This document shows positions 55,393 through 63,563 of a stretch of 64,000 nucleotides of DNA, piece after piece. Numbering within the stretch: the first letter of the stretch is position 1; the number at the start of each line of letters is the position of its first letter. The notes beneath the pieces were generated by a model. The model had not been told where the DNA came from. It was given only the letters and a program-made list of their open reading frames with translations, and ran no database searches. The DNA comes from Maribacter sp. PR1 (lineage in GTDB: Bacteria; Bacteroidota; Bacteroidia; Flavobacteriales; Flavobacteriaceae). The stretch lies in NCBI RefSeq assembly GCF_028464145.1, contig NZ_JAQPCG010000002.1, forward strand, positions 558,001 to 622,000, written 5' to 3'. A program made the position numbers and the translations under genes.

Positions 55393-56328
55393 ATGAAAGG
55401 ACCATTATTTTATTCTAAGATCCTACTTTTTGGAGAATATGGAATCATCAAAGACTCTAAAGGGCTTTCCATTCCTTATAATTTTTTTAAAGGGGCCTTG
55501 AAAATCAATGACAATTCTGAGATTGCTAAAAAATCCAATAAGGCATTAAAGGATTTTGCCATCTATTTAAAAGGGCTTTCCAAAAATGAACCTGAATTGG
55601 TTTCGTTTGATTTTGAATCGATGGAACAGGATATTGAAGAGGGCATGTACTTTGATAGCTCAATTCCTCAAGGATATGGTGTTGGAAGTAGCGGAGCTTT
55701 AGTTGCTGCAATCTATGATAAGTATGCAACGGATAAAATTACGGTTCTCGAAAATCTTACCAGAAATAAACTTTTAAGCCTAAAAGATATTTTTGGTAAA
55801 ATGGAGTCTTTTTTCCACGGAAAATCTTCTGGATTAGATCCATTGAATAGTTATTTAAGCCTTCCAATTCTTATAAACAGTAAGGATAATATAGAGTCTA
55901 CCAGCATTCCATCACAAAATTTAGAGGGCAAGGGTGCTGTATTTTTATTGGATAGTGGTTCCATTGGTGAGACAGCACCCATGGTTCAGATTTTTATGGA
56001 GCAAATGAAAAATGACGGTTTTAGAAATATGTTGAAAAACCAATTTATAAAACATACGGATGCGTGCGTTGAAGATTTTGTAAATGGAAATATAAAATCA
56101 CTTTTCGGCAACCTAAAAAAACTGTCCCACGTTGTATTGGATAATTTCAAACCAATGATTCCTACAAAATTTCATGAGGTTTGGAAACAGGGTATCGAAT
56201 CAAATGACTACTATTTAAAACTCTGTGGCTCTGGAGGTGGAGGTTATTTTTTAGGATTTACCGAGGATTTTGAGAAGGCAAAAAGGGCATTAAAAGACTA
56301 CAAATTAGAAGTGGTTTATAACTTCTAG
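55393..56328 (+). CDS. GHMP-family kinase, probable mevalonate kinase
   Basis: A 311-residue GHMP kinase. Motif 1 is KILLFGEYGII (residues 9-19), motif 2 the ATP loop PQGYGVGSSGALVAA (about 95-109), and motif 3 LCGSGGGGYFLGF (about 278-290). The position next to mvaD makes mevalonate kinase the most likely role, supplying mevalonate-5-phosphate; phosphomevalonate kinase is the alternative. The 144 bases before it hold no obvious structure. Confidence 0.85.
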   Translation: MKGPLFYSKILLFGEYGIIKDSKGLSIPYNFFKGALKINDNSEIAKKSNKALKDFAIYLKGLSKNEPELVSFDFESMEQDIEEGMYFDSSIPQGYGVGSSGALVAAIYDKYATDKITVLENLTRNKLLSLKDIFGKMESFFHGKSSGLDPLNSYLSLPILINSKDNIESTSIPSQNLEGKGAVFLLDSGSIGETAPMVQIFMEQMKNDGFRNMLKNQFIKHTDACVEDFVNGNIKSLFGNLKKLSHVVLDNFKPMIPTKFHEVWKQGIESNDYYLKLCGSGGGGYFLGFTEDFEKAKRALKDYKLEVVYNF

Positions 56329-56342
56329 TACACCTAAAATAC

Positions 56343-57248
56343 ATGCTTAGTAGAAAAGACAAACTCTTGCTATTAAAGGTTTTGAGTCTCTTTTCCGTTG
56401 TACGTGGGTATAATCTCTTGATGATTGTTATCGCACAGTACTTGGCATCTATATATATTCTTTCTCCTGATCTCCCCTTAAGACAAGTGGTTTTCGATGT
56501 AAATCTTTTTATTATTGTTATAGCTTCCAGTTTGGTCATAGCAGGTGGTTATATTATTAATAATTTCTATGATGCGGAGAAAGACTTAATTAACAAGCCT
56601 AGAAAAAGTATGTTGGATAGGTTGGTAAGTCAACGGTTTAAATTATCCGCCTACTTTATTCTGAATTTTTTGGCCGTATTTGCCGCTAGCTATGTTTCTT
56701 TTAAAGCGGTTCTTTTCTTTTCGGCCTATATTTTCGGTATTTGGTTGTATTCCCATAAGCTCAAAAAAATCCCTTTTTTAGGAAATTTTGTTTCTGCAAC
56801 ATTGGCCATAACCCCTTTTTTTGCTGTATTTGTGTACTATAAGAATTTTGAATCGGTAATCTTTGTCCATGCCATGTTTCTATTTCTTTTGATTTTGGTA
56901 AGGGAGGTTATTAAGGACTTGGAAAATATTTCAGGAGATGTTGCTCAAAATTACAGGACCGTACCTATTATTTATGGTGTGGGTGTTTCTAAAATTTTAA
57001 TTGTTATACTGCTCCTATTTACACTTATTCCGTCTTTGCTATTAACTTTTAAGTTCGATGTGGGCTACATGAATTATTATTTTGCCGGTTGTATTGGTTT
57101 GTTCATAGTATTTACGATTATCTTGGCCAAATCTAGCACTAGAAAGCATTTTGTATGGTTGCATAACATTCTAAAATTGATCATTGTTGTTGGTGTGTTT
57201 AGTATACTACTTATTGATGTTGACTTGGTACTGAACCGTATTTTATAG
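56343..57248 (+). CDS. UbiA-family prenyltransferase (GGGP/DGGGP synthase-like)
   Basis: A 301-residue membrane prenyltransferase with about eight to nine helices. The first Asp-rich motif is NNFYDAEKDLINKPRK (NxxxDxxxD) near residue 75, and the second is REVIKDLENISGD (DxxxD-like) near residue 187. It transfers a prenyl chain to an acceptor; in this gene context the enzyme is usually named geranylgeranylglycerol-phosphate geranylgeranyltransferase, but quinone or haem prenyl transfer cannot be excluded. It starts 14 bases after the mevalonate-kinase-like gene, so its prenyl donor is made from the same operon. Confidence 0.85.
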   Translation: MLSRKDKLLLLKVLSLFSVVRGYNLLMIVIAQYLASIYILSPDLPLRQVVFDVNLFIIVIASSLVIAGGYIINNFYDAEKDLINKPRKSMLDRLVSQRFKLSAYFILNFLAVFAASYVSFKAVLFFSAYIFGIWLYSHKLKKIPFLGNFVSATLAITPFFAVFVYYKNFESVIFVHAMFLFLLILVREVIKDLENISGDVAQNYRTVPIIYGVGVSKILIVILLLFTLIPSLLLTFKFDVGYMNYYFAGCIGLFIVFTIILAKSSTRKHFVWLHNILKLIIVVGVFSILLIDVDLVLNRIL

Positions 57249-57335
57249 TACCCATATCGAGCTTTGTTTTGGTCCTATTTCAATTTTCTGTGTTAAACAA
57301 AAACCGAATTCCATATTTCATACATTTCCCTTTGC

Positions 57336-57343
57336 TACCTTTG
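57336..57343 (+). promoter_or_regulatory. -7 element before the pseudouridine synthase gene
   Basis: TACCTTTG matches TAnnTTTG exactly and lies 17 bases before the ATG at 57361. No TTG occurs at the usual -33 spacing, so this is a partial promoter match. Confidence 0.35.
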
Positions 57344-57360
57344 TACAAAATCAGGAAGTT

Positions 57361-58203
57361 ATGAGTAGGGATGATTCCAAAAAAGGGAACAAGGCGTCTG
57401 GAAGACAAGGAGGGAATTTCAGAAAAAAGAGTTATGCTCGGGGAAATGCTCCAATAAAGAAAAACACTTCTTCCAAACAGTTTAGTGACCCGGATTCCAT
57501 TAGACTAAATAAATATGTGTCAAATTCAGGAGTTTGTTCAAGAAGGGATGCAGATATCTATATTGCCGCCGGTAGTGTAACGGTAAATGGAAAGCCAATT
57601 ACTGAAATGGGGTATAAAGTTAAGCTCACCGATGAGGTGAAATTTGATGGTCAGTTACTAAATCCCGTTAAAAAGGAATATGTGTTGCTAAACAAACCCA
57701 AGGATTTTACCACTTCAATCAGGGATGAAAAGGGGAAGCGCCATGTTTCTGGGTTAATTTCTAGCGCTTCAAAGTCAAAATTACTTCCTGTGGACAAATT
57801 GGATAAGGAAGATGTTGGCCTACTTTTATTCACCAATGACGGCGACCTTACCAAGCGATTAAAAAGCCCTATTAATGGATTGCGAAAAATCTTTCATCTT
57901 GTATTGGACAAGGATTTAAGAAGCGCCGATCTTAAAAAAATCCAAGAAGGTGTGCTGGTCGATGAAAAAATAGTAAAGGTCCAAGATATAAGCTATATCA
58001 CAGATGCTCCAAAAAGGGAAGTGGGTATTGAAATTTATAGTTCCAGAGGTAAGATTGTGCAACGGTTGTTTGAACAATTGGATTACAAAATCATAAAACT
58101 GGACCGTGTCGTTTATGGTGGACTCACAAAAAAAGATTTACCTAGAGGACATTGGCGCTACCTTACCGAACAAGAAATCATCAACTTAAAGATGATTAAA
58201 TAG
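57361..58203 (+). CDS. RsuA/RluB-family pseudouridine synthase with altered catalytic motif
   Basis: A 280-residue protein with a basic, low-complexity N-terminus (residues 1-42), an S4 RNA-binding domain (RLNKYVSNSGVCSRRDAD and VTVNGKPI, about 48-82) and the RluB/RsuA catalytic fold. Motif II, normally GRLDxxTxGLL, reads DKLDKEDVGLLLFTNDGDL at 145-163: the candidate catalytic Asp148 is kept, but Gly-Arg before it is Asp-Lys. Motif III is GLRKIFHLVLDK. The family isomerises uridine in 23S or 16S rRNA; the changed motif suggests a divergent paralogue whose activity should be treated with caution. Confidence 0.85.
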   Translation: MSRDDSKKGNKASGRQGGNFRKKSYARGNAPIKKNTSSKQFSDPDSIRLNKYVSNSGVCSRRDADIYIAAGSVTVNGKPITEMGYKVKLTDEVKFDGQLLNPVKKEYVLLNKPKDFTTSIRDEKGKRHVSGLISSASKSKLLPVDKLDKEDVGLLLFTNDGDLTKRLKSPINGLRKIFHLVLDKDLRSADLKKIQEGVLVDEKIVKVQDISYITDAPKREVGIEIYSSRGKIVQRLFEQLDYKIIKLDRVVYGGLTKKDLPRGHWRYLTEQEIINLKMIK

Positions 58204-58224
58204 GAGTACTAAAATAACTAACGA

Positions 58225-59289
58225 ATGAAATTGTTTCAATGCACTAACTGCAACAATACTGTTGTCTTTGAAAACAATATCTGCGTTAGTTGTGGCCATT
58301 ATTTGGGTTTTTCCTCCTACTATAACCAAATGGTTGCTCTGGACCCTAATTCAATACAATGGAACATACCGGCCTTAGATGGTAATGATTACACTTACTG
58401 TTCCAATAACCAACACGGTACTTGCAATTGGTTGGTTCCCGTGCGACACTCATCAAATTTTTGTTTGGCCTGCTCATTAAATAGGACTATACCTGACTTA
58501 AGCAACGAAGAAAACTTAAAGCGCTGGAAACGAATCGAATTTGCCAAGCATAGATTGGTATATCAACTTTTGCGACTGAGGTTGCCCGTTATAAGCAAAA
58601 CTATCAATTCTGAAAACGGACTTTGTTTCGACTTTCTTTCGAAGGAAGATTTTGACAGTGCTGACAAGGATATAAAAACTGGACATGCCAATGGGGTAGT
58701 AACTATTTTAATTTCAGAGGCCGATGCAGTAATTAGAGAGAAGGTAAAGCAAGAAATGGAAGAGCGTTACAGAACGCTTTTAGGACACTTTAGACATGAA
58801 GTGGGACATTATTATTGGGATAGACTTGTACGTTTTGATAATGCAGTTCTTGATGGATTTAGAAATGTTTTTGGTGACGAATCCACCTCTTATCCCGATG
58901 CTCTGAGTAAGCATTATTTTAACGGCCCAATGGGCAATTGGCAAGATTTCTATATAAGTAAATATGCTTCTTCACATCCTTGGGAAGACTGGGCCGAAAC
59001 CTGGTCTCATTATCTTCATTTAATGGATGCCCTTGAAACGGCCTTTAATTTTGGATTAAGAACAGCGCCAAAACTCAATAAAGAAAGCGAGCTAGAAATG
59101 AAAGCCAATTTTGACCCTTACCAAGAAAAGAATTTTGGGGTTATCTTGGAAACTGGCATACCCTTGTTGTATACGATGAACAGTATGAATCGCTCTATGG
59201 GGGAGGATGACCCCTATCCTTTCGTAATATCCGATCCTGTAAAAATAAAATTAGAGTTTATTCATAACCTCCTAAATCGAAGGGGTTAG
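58225..59289 (+). CDS. Putative zinc-binding metallopeptidase (DUF2248-like)
   Basis: A 354-residue cytoplasmic protein. The N-terminus has a zinc ribbon (C6, C9, C20, C23) and a second Cys cluster around residues 59-83 (YCSNN, GTCNW, FCLAC). The peptidase-like motif HEVGHYYW is at 191-198 (HExxH), with a downstream DWAETWSHYLH helix near 255 that can give the third ligand. This matches the DUF2248/putative zinc-binding peptidase family with a zinc-ribbon head. Substrate unknown. It starts 21 bases after the pseudouridine synthase gene. Confidence 0.85.
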   Translation: MKLFQCTNCNNTVVFENNICVSCGHYLGFSSYYNQMVALDPNSIQWNIPALDGNDYTYCSNNQHGTCNWLVPVRHSSNFCLACSLNRTIPDLSNEENLKRWKRIEFAKHRLVYQLLRLRLPVISKTINSENGLCFDFLSKEDFDSADKDIKTGHANGVVTILISEADAVIREKVKQEMEERYRTLLGHFRHEVGHYYWDRLVRFDNAVLDGFRNVFGDESTSYPDALSKHYFNGPMGNWQDFYISKYASSHPWEDWAETWSHYLHLMDALETAFNFGLRTAPKLNKESELEMKANFDPYQEKNFGVILETGIPLLYTMNSMNRSMGEDDPYPFVISDPVKIKLEFIHNLLNRRG

Positions 59290-59365
59290 CATTTGAACCA
59301 AATTTTGACTCAAAAGGGTTATCTATTTTATCTTATTAAAGCTTTATTGAGGTAAAACAAATAAC

Positions 59366-59533
59366 ATGAATATATCACCGGTATTAGGCTTTGCAAAATT
59401 ATTGGTTAAGAGTAGAAAGACAAAACTTCTGTTAATTGGGGCCCAGCTGGGCTATGTGGGTTATAAATATTTAAAAAACAGAAAACAAAAGTACCCTAAA
59501 CCCAAATCAAAGGCAGTCAAAACAACGGATTAA
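59366..59533 (+). CDS. Small membrane-associated protein (55 residues)
   Basis: An ATG at 59366 opens a 55-residue frame: a short start MNISPVLGFAKLL, a basic patch KSRKTK (15-20), one hydrophobic stretch LLLIGAQLGYVGY (21-33) and a very basic tail rich in Lys, Pro and Asn (34-55). The charge layout is that of a single-helix membrane protein with a cytoplasmic basic tail. The 3' end overlaps by 27 bases the end of the convergent kinase-like gene. I recognise no family; the balanced start and topology make it more likely real than chance. Confidence 0.5.
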   Translation: MNISPVLGFAKLLVKSRKTKLLLIGAQLGYVGYKYLKNRKQKYPKPKSKAVKTTD

Positions 59534-60778
59534 AGGACTGGGTAAACCCAAATCCTCCGAACCTTTTAAAGGTGTATTTAGATATTCCTTCTCGGTTAGA
59601 ATTTCATAAAAATCCTCGGCTATTTGGGGAAGGTTCTTTTTTCGGGATTGAATATTACCAATAATCTCTTTTGCATCTAATTTGTAAAGTTGTTCTGGCC
59701 ATACCTTAAAGCTATTCGCTATCATACGATCTGTTAACATGCTTTGTAATTTTTCGGCCTCGGTCAAAAATTCCTTCTTGGAGCTATTTTTTAGGAAGTA
59801 AACATCAAAAGGCATGACTAAACCCGGAAGATAATCTATGTCCTTTTCAAAGGACTGTAGTCCAGGGAGCAAGTGCCTATTTGAAATGATGGTTGGAATT
59901 AAACCGCCAATGTTAAAAAATGCATTATCCCTGTCTCCTGCAATGGGCACTGCGGTATAGCTTCTTTCCTTCTTTGTTACTGCCCATCCCCATTGTTTGG
60001 AATGTCTGTCCCAGTCGCCAATTATAATGTCGAACAATCTGGCCCTTATCAGTGTTTTTCTGTCAATTTTTAAATCAGACCCAAGGTCAACTTTTAATTC
60101 TTGGAGGTCGTCGGTATCGATGATTTCTTCAACTCCTTGATAAGGAATCCAGTTTCTACCGCCCTCGGTTTCATGCTCCAAAAGGTAGATTCTATTTCCA
60201 TAATTTTCATTATATTTTCCTAAGGACTTTTGTTGTGGAATGAATACGGCCCTAGGTTGGGTATGAATTAAATTTGCCTTGTCCGCCAATCTAGCGACGG
60301 CTAATGCCGAAAAAGGATGCTGTGCGGAAATACCATCTACGATAATATTTTCTAAACCTAATGTTTTTGCCCATTCCGGAATTAAAGGTTTTGGGTCTTT
60401 GTTTATACTTCTTAATGTATAGATGTATCCCTCTTTAGATTTCAACTTTAAACTGTGTGTTTGTTTTCCTCCGCCTTCCTCTAAAATTTCCACTCCCCCG
60501 AAAAGTGTATCCAAATATACGATAGGGAAATTTACGGGGGTGGACCAAGCTTCGCGGTACTGTTCACCCTGTATTATTGTTTTTATAGGGTTTGCCTTGT
60601 ATAGCATACTGGGCGAAATGGTAACAGAATCATGTTTGGAAAAATCAAATGATTCCAAATCTTCTGTAGTTTTAACGATACAAGTGGTAAATTCTTTATC
60701 CGTGGAAGAAATTGAAAAATAGGTCAAAAGGATTAATACCAAGATGATAATACCTACACCTAAACCAATTTTTTTCAT
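59507..60778 (-). CDS. Membrane-anchored kinase-like protein, paralogue of the 22741-26451 middle domain
   Basis: A 423-residue protein with one N-terminal transmembrane helix (about residues 4-21) and a periplasmic domain. It repeats, in order, the motifs of the middle domain of the large phosphoesterase-barrel lipoprotein: YLDTLFGG 88-95, GGGKQTHSL 102-110, SLGKYNENYG 185-194, IIGDWDRHSKQWGW 252-265 and GDRDNAF 281-287. The DRH and DRDxAF pair (D257, D284) resembles the catalytic and metal-binding residues of HipA/FAM20/PI3K-like kinases; this assignment is inference. The ATG at 60778 is chosen over TTG 60784. It follows the M1 peptidase gene by 59 bases on the same strand, possibly in one operon. 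Confidence 0.8.
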   Translation of the reverse strand: MKKIGLGVGIIILVLILLTYFSISSTDKEFTTCIVKTTEDLESFDFSKHDSVTISPSMLYKANPIKTIIQGEQYREAWSTPVNFPIVYLDTLFGGVEILEEGGGKQTHSLKLKSKEGYIYTLRSINKDPKPLIPEWAKTLGLENIIVDGISAQHPFSALAVARLADKANLIHTQPRAVFIPQQKSLGKYNENYGNRIYLLEHETEGGRNWIPYQGVEEIIDTDDLQELKVDLGSDLKIDRKTLIRARLFDIIIGDWDRHSKQWGWAVTKKERSYTAVPIAGDRDNAFFNIGGLIPTIISNRHLLPGLQSFEKDIDYLPGLVMPFDVYFLKNSSKKEFLTEAEKLQSMLTDRMIANSFKVWPEQLYKLDAKEIIGNIQSRKKNLPQIAEDFYEILTEKEYLNTPLKGSEDLGLPSPLIRCFDCL

Positions 60779-60837
60779 TCGCAAAAGTTACCCAATCAAG
60801 AGAACTTTTTGTAATTCAGAAACAAGTTTTAAGAGCC

Positions 60838-62436
60838 CTAAAACTTTCTTTCTTCGAATAATAACCACAAATCAGGGTCTAAAAGGATTTCTTTAGGTGC
60901 TGCTTTTAATGGAATTTCAAAAGTCGTCTTTTTGCTATTGATGTCCAGTGAGTAGGTTCTATCAATAACTCCGTCAACCTGAATTTCCAATGGAAAAGAA
61001 AATATATGATAATCCTGTACTTGTTCTATATCTATATAGAGCTTATTCTTTTCATAATGCCACTCCCATTTCAATTCAGGATAACCTTTGGTAAATACCC
61101 ATTGCTGGAAAAATTTATCCAGCTCTTTTCCGGATACTTGCTCCATCACTTCTTTAAAATCCTCCGTCATAGCATTGGCATTCTGATACCTTTTGTAGTA
61201 GGAAACTATCCCTTCCCAAAAAAGTTCATCTCCTAGCTCGCGACGTAACATATTAAGGACCCAACCCCCTTTTTGATATGTATTTACACTTAAAACCTTT
61301 AAAGGTTCTTTTATGGAAGGGTCAACTATAGGAGAGGGGTTTTTCTTGAAATAATCAATGATTTCATTCCTGTCTAGCAATAATTCTTGTTTTCTTTTAT
61401 CATCACCATACACACTTTCTTGATATAAAATAGCAAAGTAAGTGGCAAAACCTTCACTGAGCCATACATGGTTCCAATCATTTTCCGAAGCGGAATTTCC
61501 AAACCATTGATGGGCAATTTCATGAGCAATAAGTCCTTCCACTTCATTTTTACCATTGACGGAATTTTCAAAATAAGCAATGGTACCCGCATTTTCCAGT
61601 CCGCCCCATTGGGTTTTTGCCTGCATATTGGCCAATTTGGCATAAGAGTAGGGACCGATCTGGTCTATAAAGTACTTTAGGACTTTGGTAGCAACACCAT
61701 AATCTGAAAAACCATCCAATCGGTTTTCAGGATATACCCAGGCTGATACCGGAATATCGTAGACCTTGTCCAATAGTCTACTCGCAAACTTGGTAACGCC
61801 TATAGTGACCACTTTCATGGCAACTGGCGCAGGCTCTTTATAAACGGTTAATTTTTTACCATTCTCGAGGTAGCTTTCTTCGATTTTTTCTCCTGTGGCC
61901 ACTACATCATAATGGTCAGGTGCGGTGATTTGAAATTCTATTGAAGCTTTATCATAGGGATGGTCGACCGACGGTAACCAATGGCGTGCTAAATTGGGCC
62001 AATTATCCCCAAAAAAGGAACGTTGACCAAATTTAGTGGTGTCAATTACCAATCCTCTTTCGGGTACCCCATGGTAGGATACTTTAAAAACTTGATAATC
62101 ATGGCTATTTTGGCTTGGTGAAATCTTTATTTTATTGTTTTCAAAGGAATAGTTGACATTTTCATCACCTTCCAAAACCTGAGTAATCTCCATCCCAAAT
62201 TCTCCGGATTTACCTATTAAATCTACACTAAAAGGTTTTGCATCACCCTTAAAATCCACTAAAATTTCGGCTGTTCCTTTTATTTCATCGTTCTCGTCGC
62301 TTAACTCAAGATTGAAGATGTAACTTTTAACATCAGCGGAATCATTTCTAATATAGGTATCCTGACAATGAAGAGAATAGTTAAGAAGAAGAAATAAACT
62401 AAAGAAAGCAGTGAAACCTAAAAATCGATTTTTCAT
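60838..62436 (-). CDS. M1-family metallopeptidase
   Basis: A 532-residue exported aminopeptidase-like enzyme with an N-terminal signal peptide (cleavage near residue 24, after LHC/Q; Cys24 could be a weak lipobox). The zinc site is HEIAH at 305-309 with E328 in WLSEGFA; the substrate-binding motif, usually GxMEN, reads GGLEN at 278-282. The N-terminal beta domain and thermolysin-like domain are present, but the long C-terminal helical domain of larger M1 enzymes is missing, which gives the short length. It probably trims peptides in the periplasm. Confidence 0.9.
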   Translation of the reverse strand: MKNRFLGFTAFFSLFLLLNYSLHCQDTYIRNDSADVKSYIFNLELSDENDEIKGTAEILVDFKGDAKPFSVDLIGKSGEFGMEITQVLEGDENVNYSFENNKIKISPSQNSHDYQVFKVSYHGVPERGLVIDTTKFGQRSFFGDNWPNLARHWLPSVDHPYDKASIEFQITAPDHYDVVATGEKIEESYLENGKKLTVYKEPAPVAMKVVTIGVTKFASRLLDKVYDIPVSAWVYPENRLDGFSDYGVATKVLKYFIDQIGPYSYAKLANMQAKTQWGGLENAGTIAYFENSVNGKNEVEGLIAHEIAHQWFGNSASENDWNHVWLSEGFATYFAILYQESVYGDDKRKQELLLDRNEIIDYFKKNPSPIVDPSIKEPLKVLSVNTYQKGGWVLNMLRRELGDELFWEGIVSYYKRYQNANAMTEDFKEVMEQVSGKELDKFFQQWVFTKGYPELKWEWHYEKNKLYIDIEQVQDYHIFSFPLEIQVDGVIDRTYSLDINSKKTTFEIPLKAAPKEILLDPDLWLLFEERKF

Positions 62437-62637
62437 GAATATAAATGGGCAATAAAAGATAAGGGTCTAATATAGAATATATATCCATTTTATCCACACA
62501 AAGAGGGCACCATAAGTCTTAAAAATCAAAAATGGGTCAATAAGAACCTCTCTATAGTCTTCTAGTTTAAAACTCTTTTCAAATTAAATGTGCTTTGAAA
62601 AATAACAATAGTTATTATTTAATAAAGAGCACTAAAA

Positions 62638-62670
62638 TTTTGATTTGCATCAAGGATGATCTATTCTTTG
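62638..62670 (+). promoter_or_regulatory. Possible promoter of the YihY-family gene
   Basis: TTTTG (62638-62642), a 19-base spacer and TATTCTTTG (62662-62670) approach the Bacteroidetes consensus, but the -7 element has one extra base. The ATG at 62709 is 38 bases downstream. The rest of the 272-base divergent spacer 62437-62708 shows no gene or clear repeat. Confidence 0.3.
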
Positions 62671-62708
62671 TTCTACCTTGATTCAGGTTAAATAAAAATA
62701 GGATTGAG

Positions 62709-63563
62709 ATGAGGTTTTCTTTAAGGCAGCTGCCAAAATTATTACTAAGCACTTTTAACGCTTGGTTAGAAAAAGAACCGTTTAAAATTAGTGCGGTAAT
62801 AGCCTATTATGCGATTCTTTCCTTGCCTGGGTTATTGATAATTATTTTGGAAGTTGTTGGTGCTATTTGGGGCAAAGAAATTGTTAAAGGGGAACTCTTT
62901 TCAGAAATATCCTCAGCCATGGGGCCGGAAACCGCTCAATCGATTCAAGGAATGTTGTCCGATCCTGGTAGTGAGAATACCTCTACTTTAGCCACTTTTT
63001 TGGGGATTTGTGTGCTAATTTACGGAGCAACTGGAGTTTTTTACCAACTGCAGAACGCGTTGAACGATATTTGGGGTGTATCACCAAACTATTCCAATGA
63101 AATTATAGCCACTCTTTTTGGTAGGTTGAAGAGTTTCGGCTTTATTCTGATATTTGGATTCTTATTGCTCATTAGCTTTGTAATCACCTCATTTTTATCT
63201 GCCTTTTCCAAGCAACTGTCAAGGTTGCTTTCTACCAGTATAGTGGAATGGACTTTTGTCATGGATATTTTACTGTCCCTCGTTTTTATATATTTCTTGT
63301 TTGGCGCTATGTTCAGATATCTTCCAAGTGTGAGAATTAAATGGAGTGCCGTAAAAATTGGAGCTGGACTGACCGCCCTTTTGTTTCTGTTGGGGAAATA
63401 TGCGCTTGCCTTTTATTTTGGAAAAGCCGAGCCGGGCTCTACTTATGGAGCTGCAGGCTCTATAATCTTGGTCATGCTCTGGGTTTCATATTCCAGTTTA
63501 ATAGTGACCTTTGGGGCCCAGTTTACAAAGGTTTACTCAGATAAGTATATAAAATCGGCTTAA
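62709..63563 (+). CDS. YihY/BrkB-family inner-membrane protein
   Basis: A 284-residue polytopic membrane protein with about six helices. Family features are AVIAYYAILSLPGLLIIIL near residues 29-47, VFYQLQNALNDIWGV near 112-126 and the C-terminal YGAAGSIILVMLWVSYSSLIVTFGAQF. The function of YihY proteins is not firmly known. Its TAA overlaps the stop of the convergent argH in TTAA at 63560-63563. Confidence 0.9.
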   Translation: MRFSLRQLPKLLLSTFNAWLEKEPFKISAVIAYYAILSLPGLLIIILEVVGAIWGKEIVKGELFSEISSAMGPETAQSIQGMLSDPGSENTSTLATFLGICVLIYGATGVFYQLQNALNDIWGVSPNYSNEIIATLFGRLKSFGFILIFGFLLLISFVITSFLSAFSKQLSRLLSTSIVEWTFVMDILLSLVFIYFLFGAMFRYLPSVRIKWSAVKIGAGLTALLFLLGKYALAFYFGKAEPGSTYGAAGSIILVMLWVSYSSLIVTFGAQFTKVYSDKYIKSA

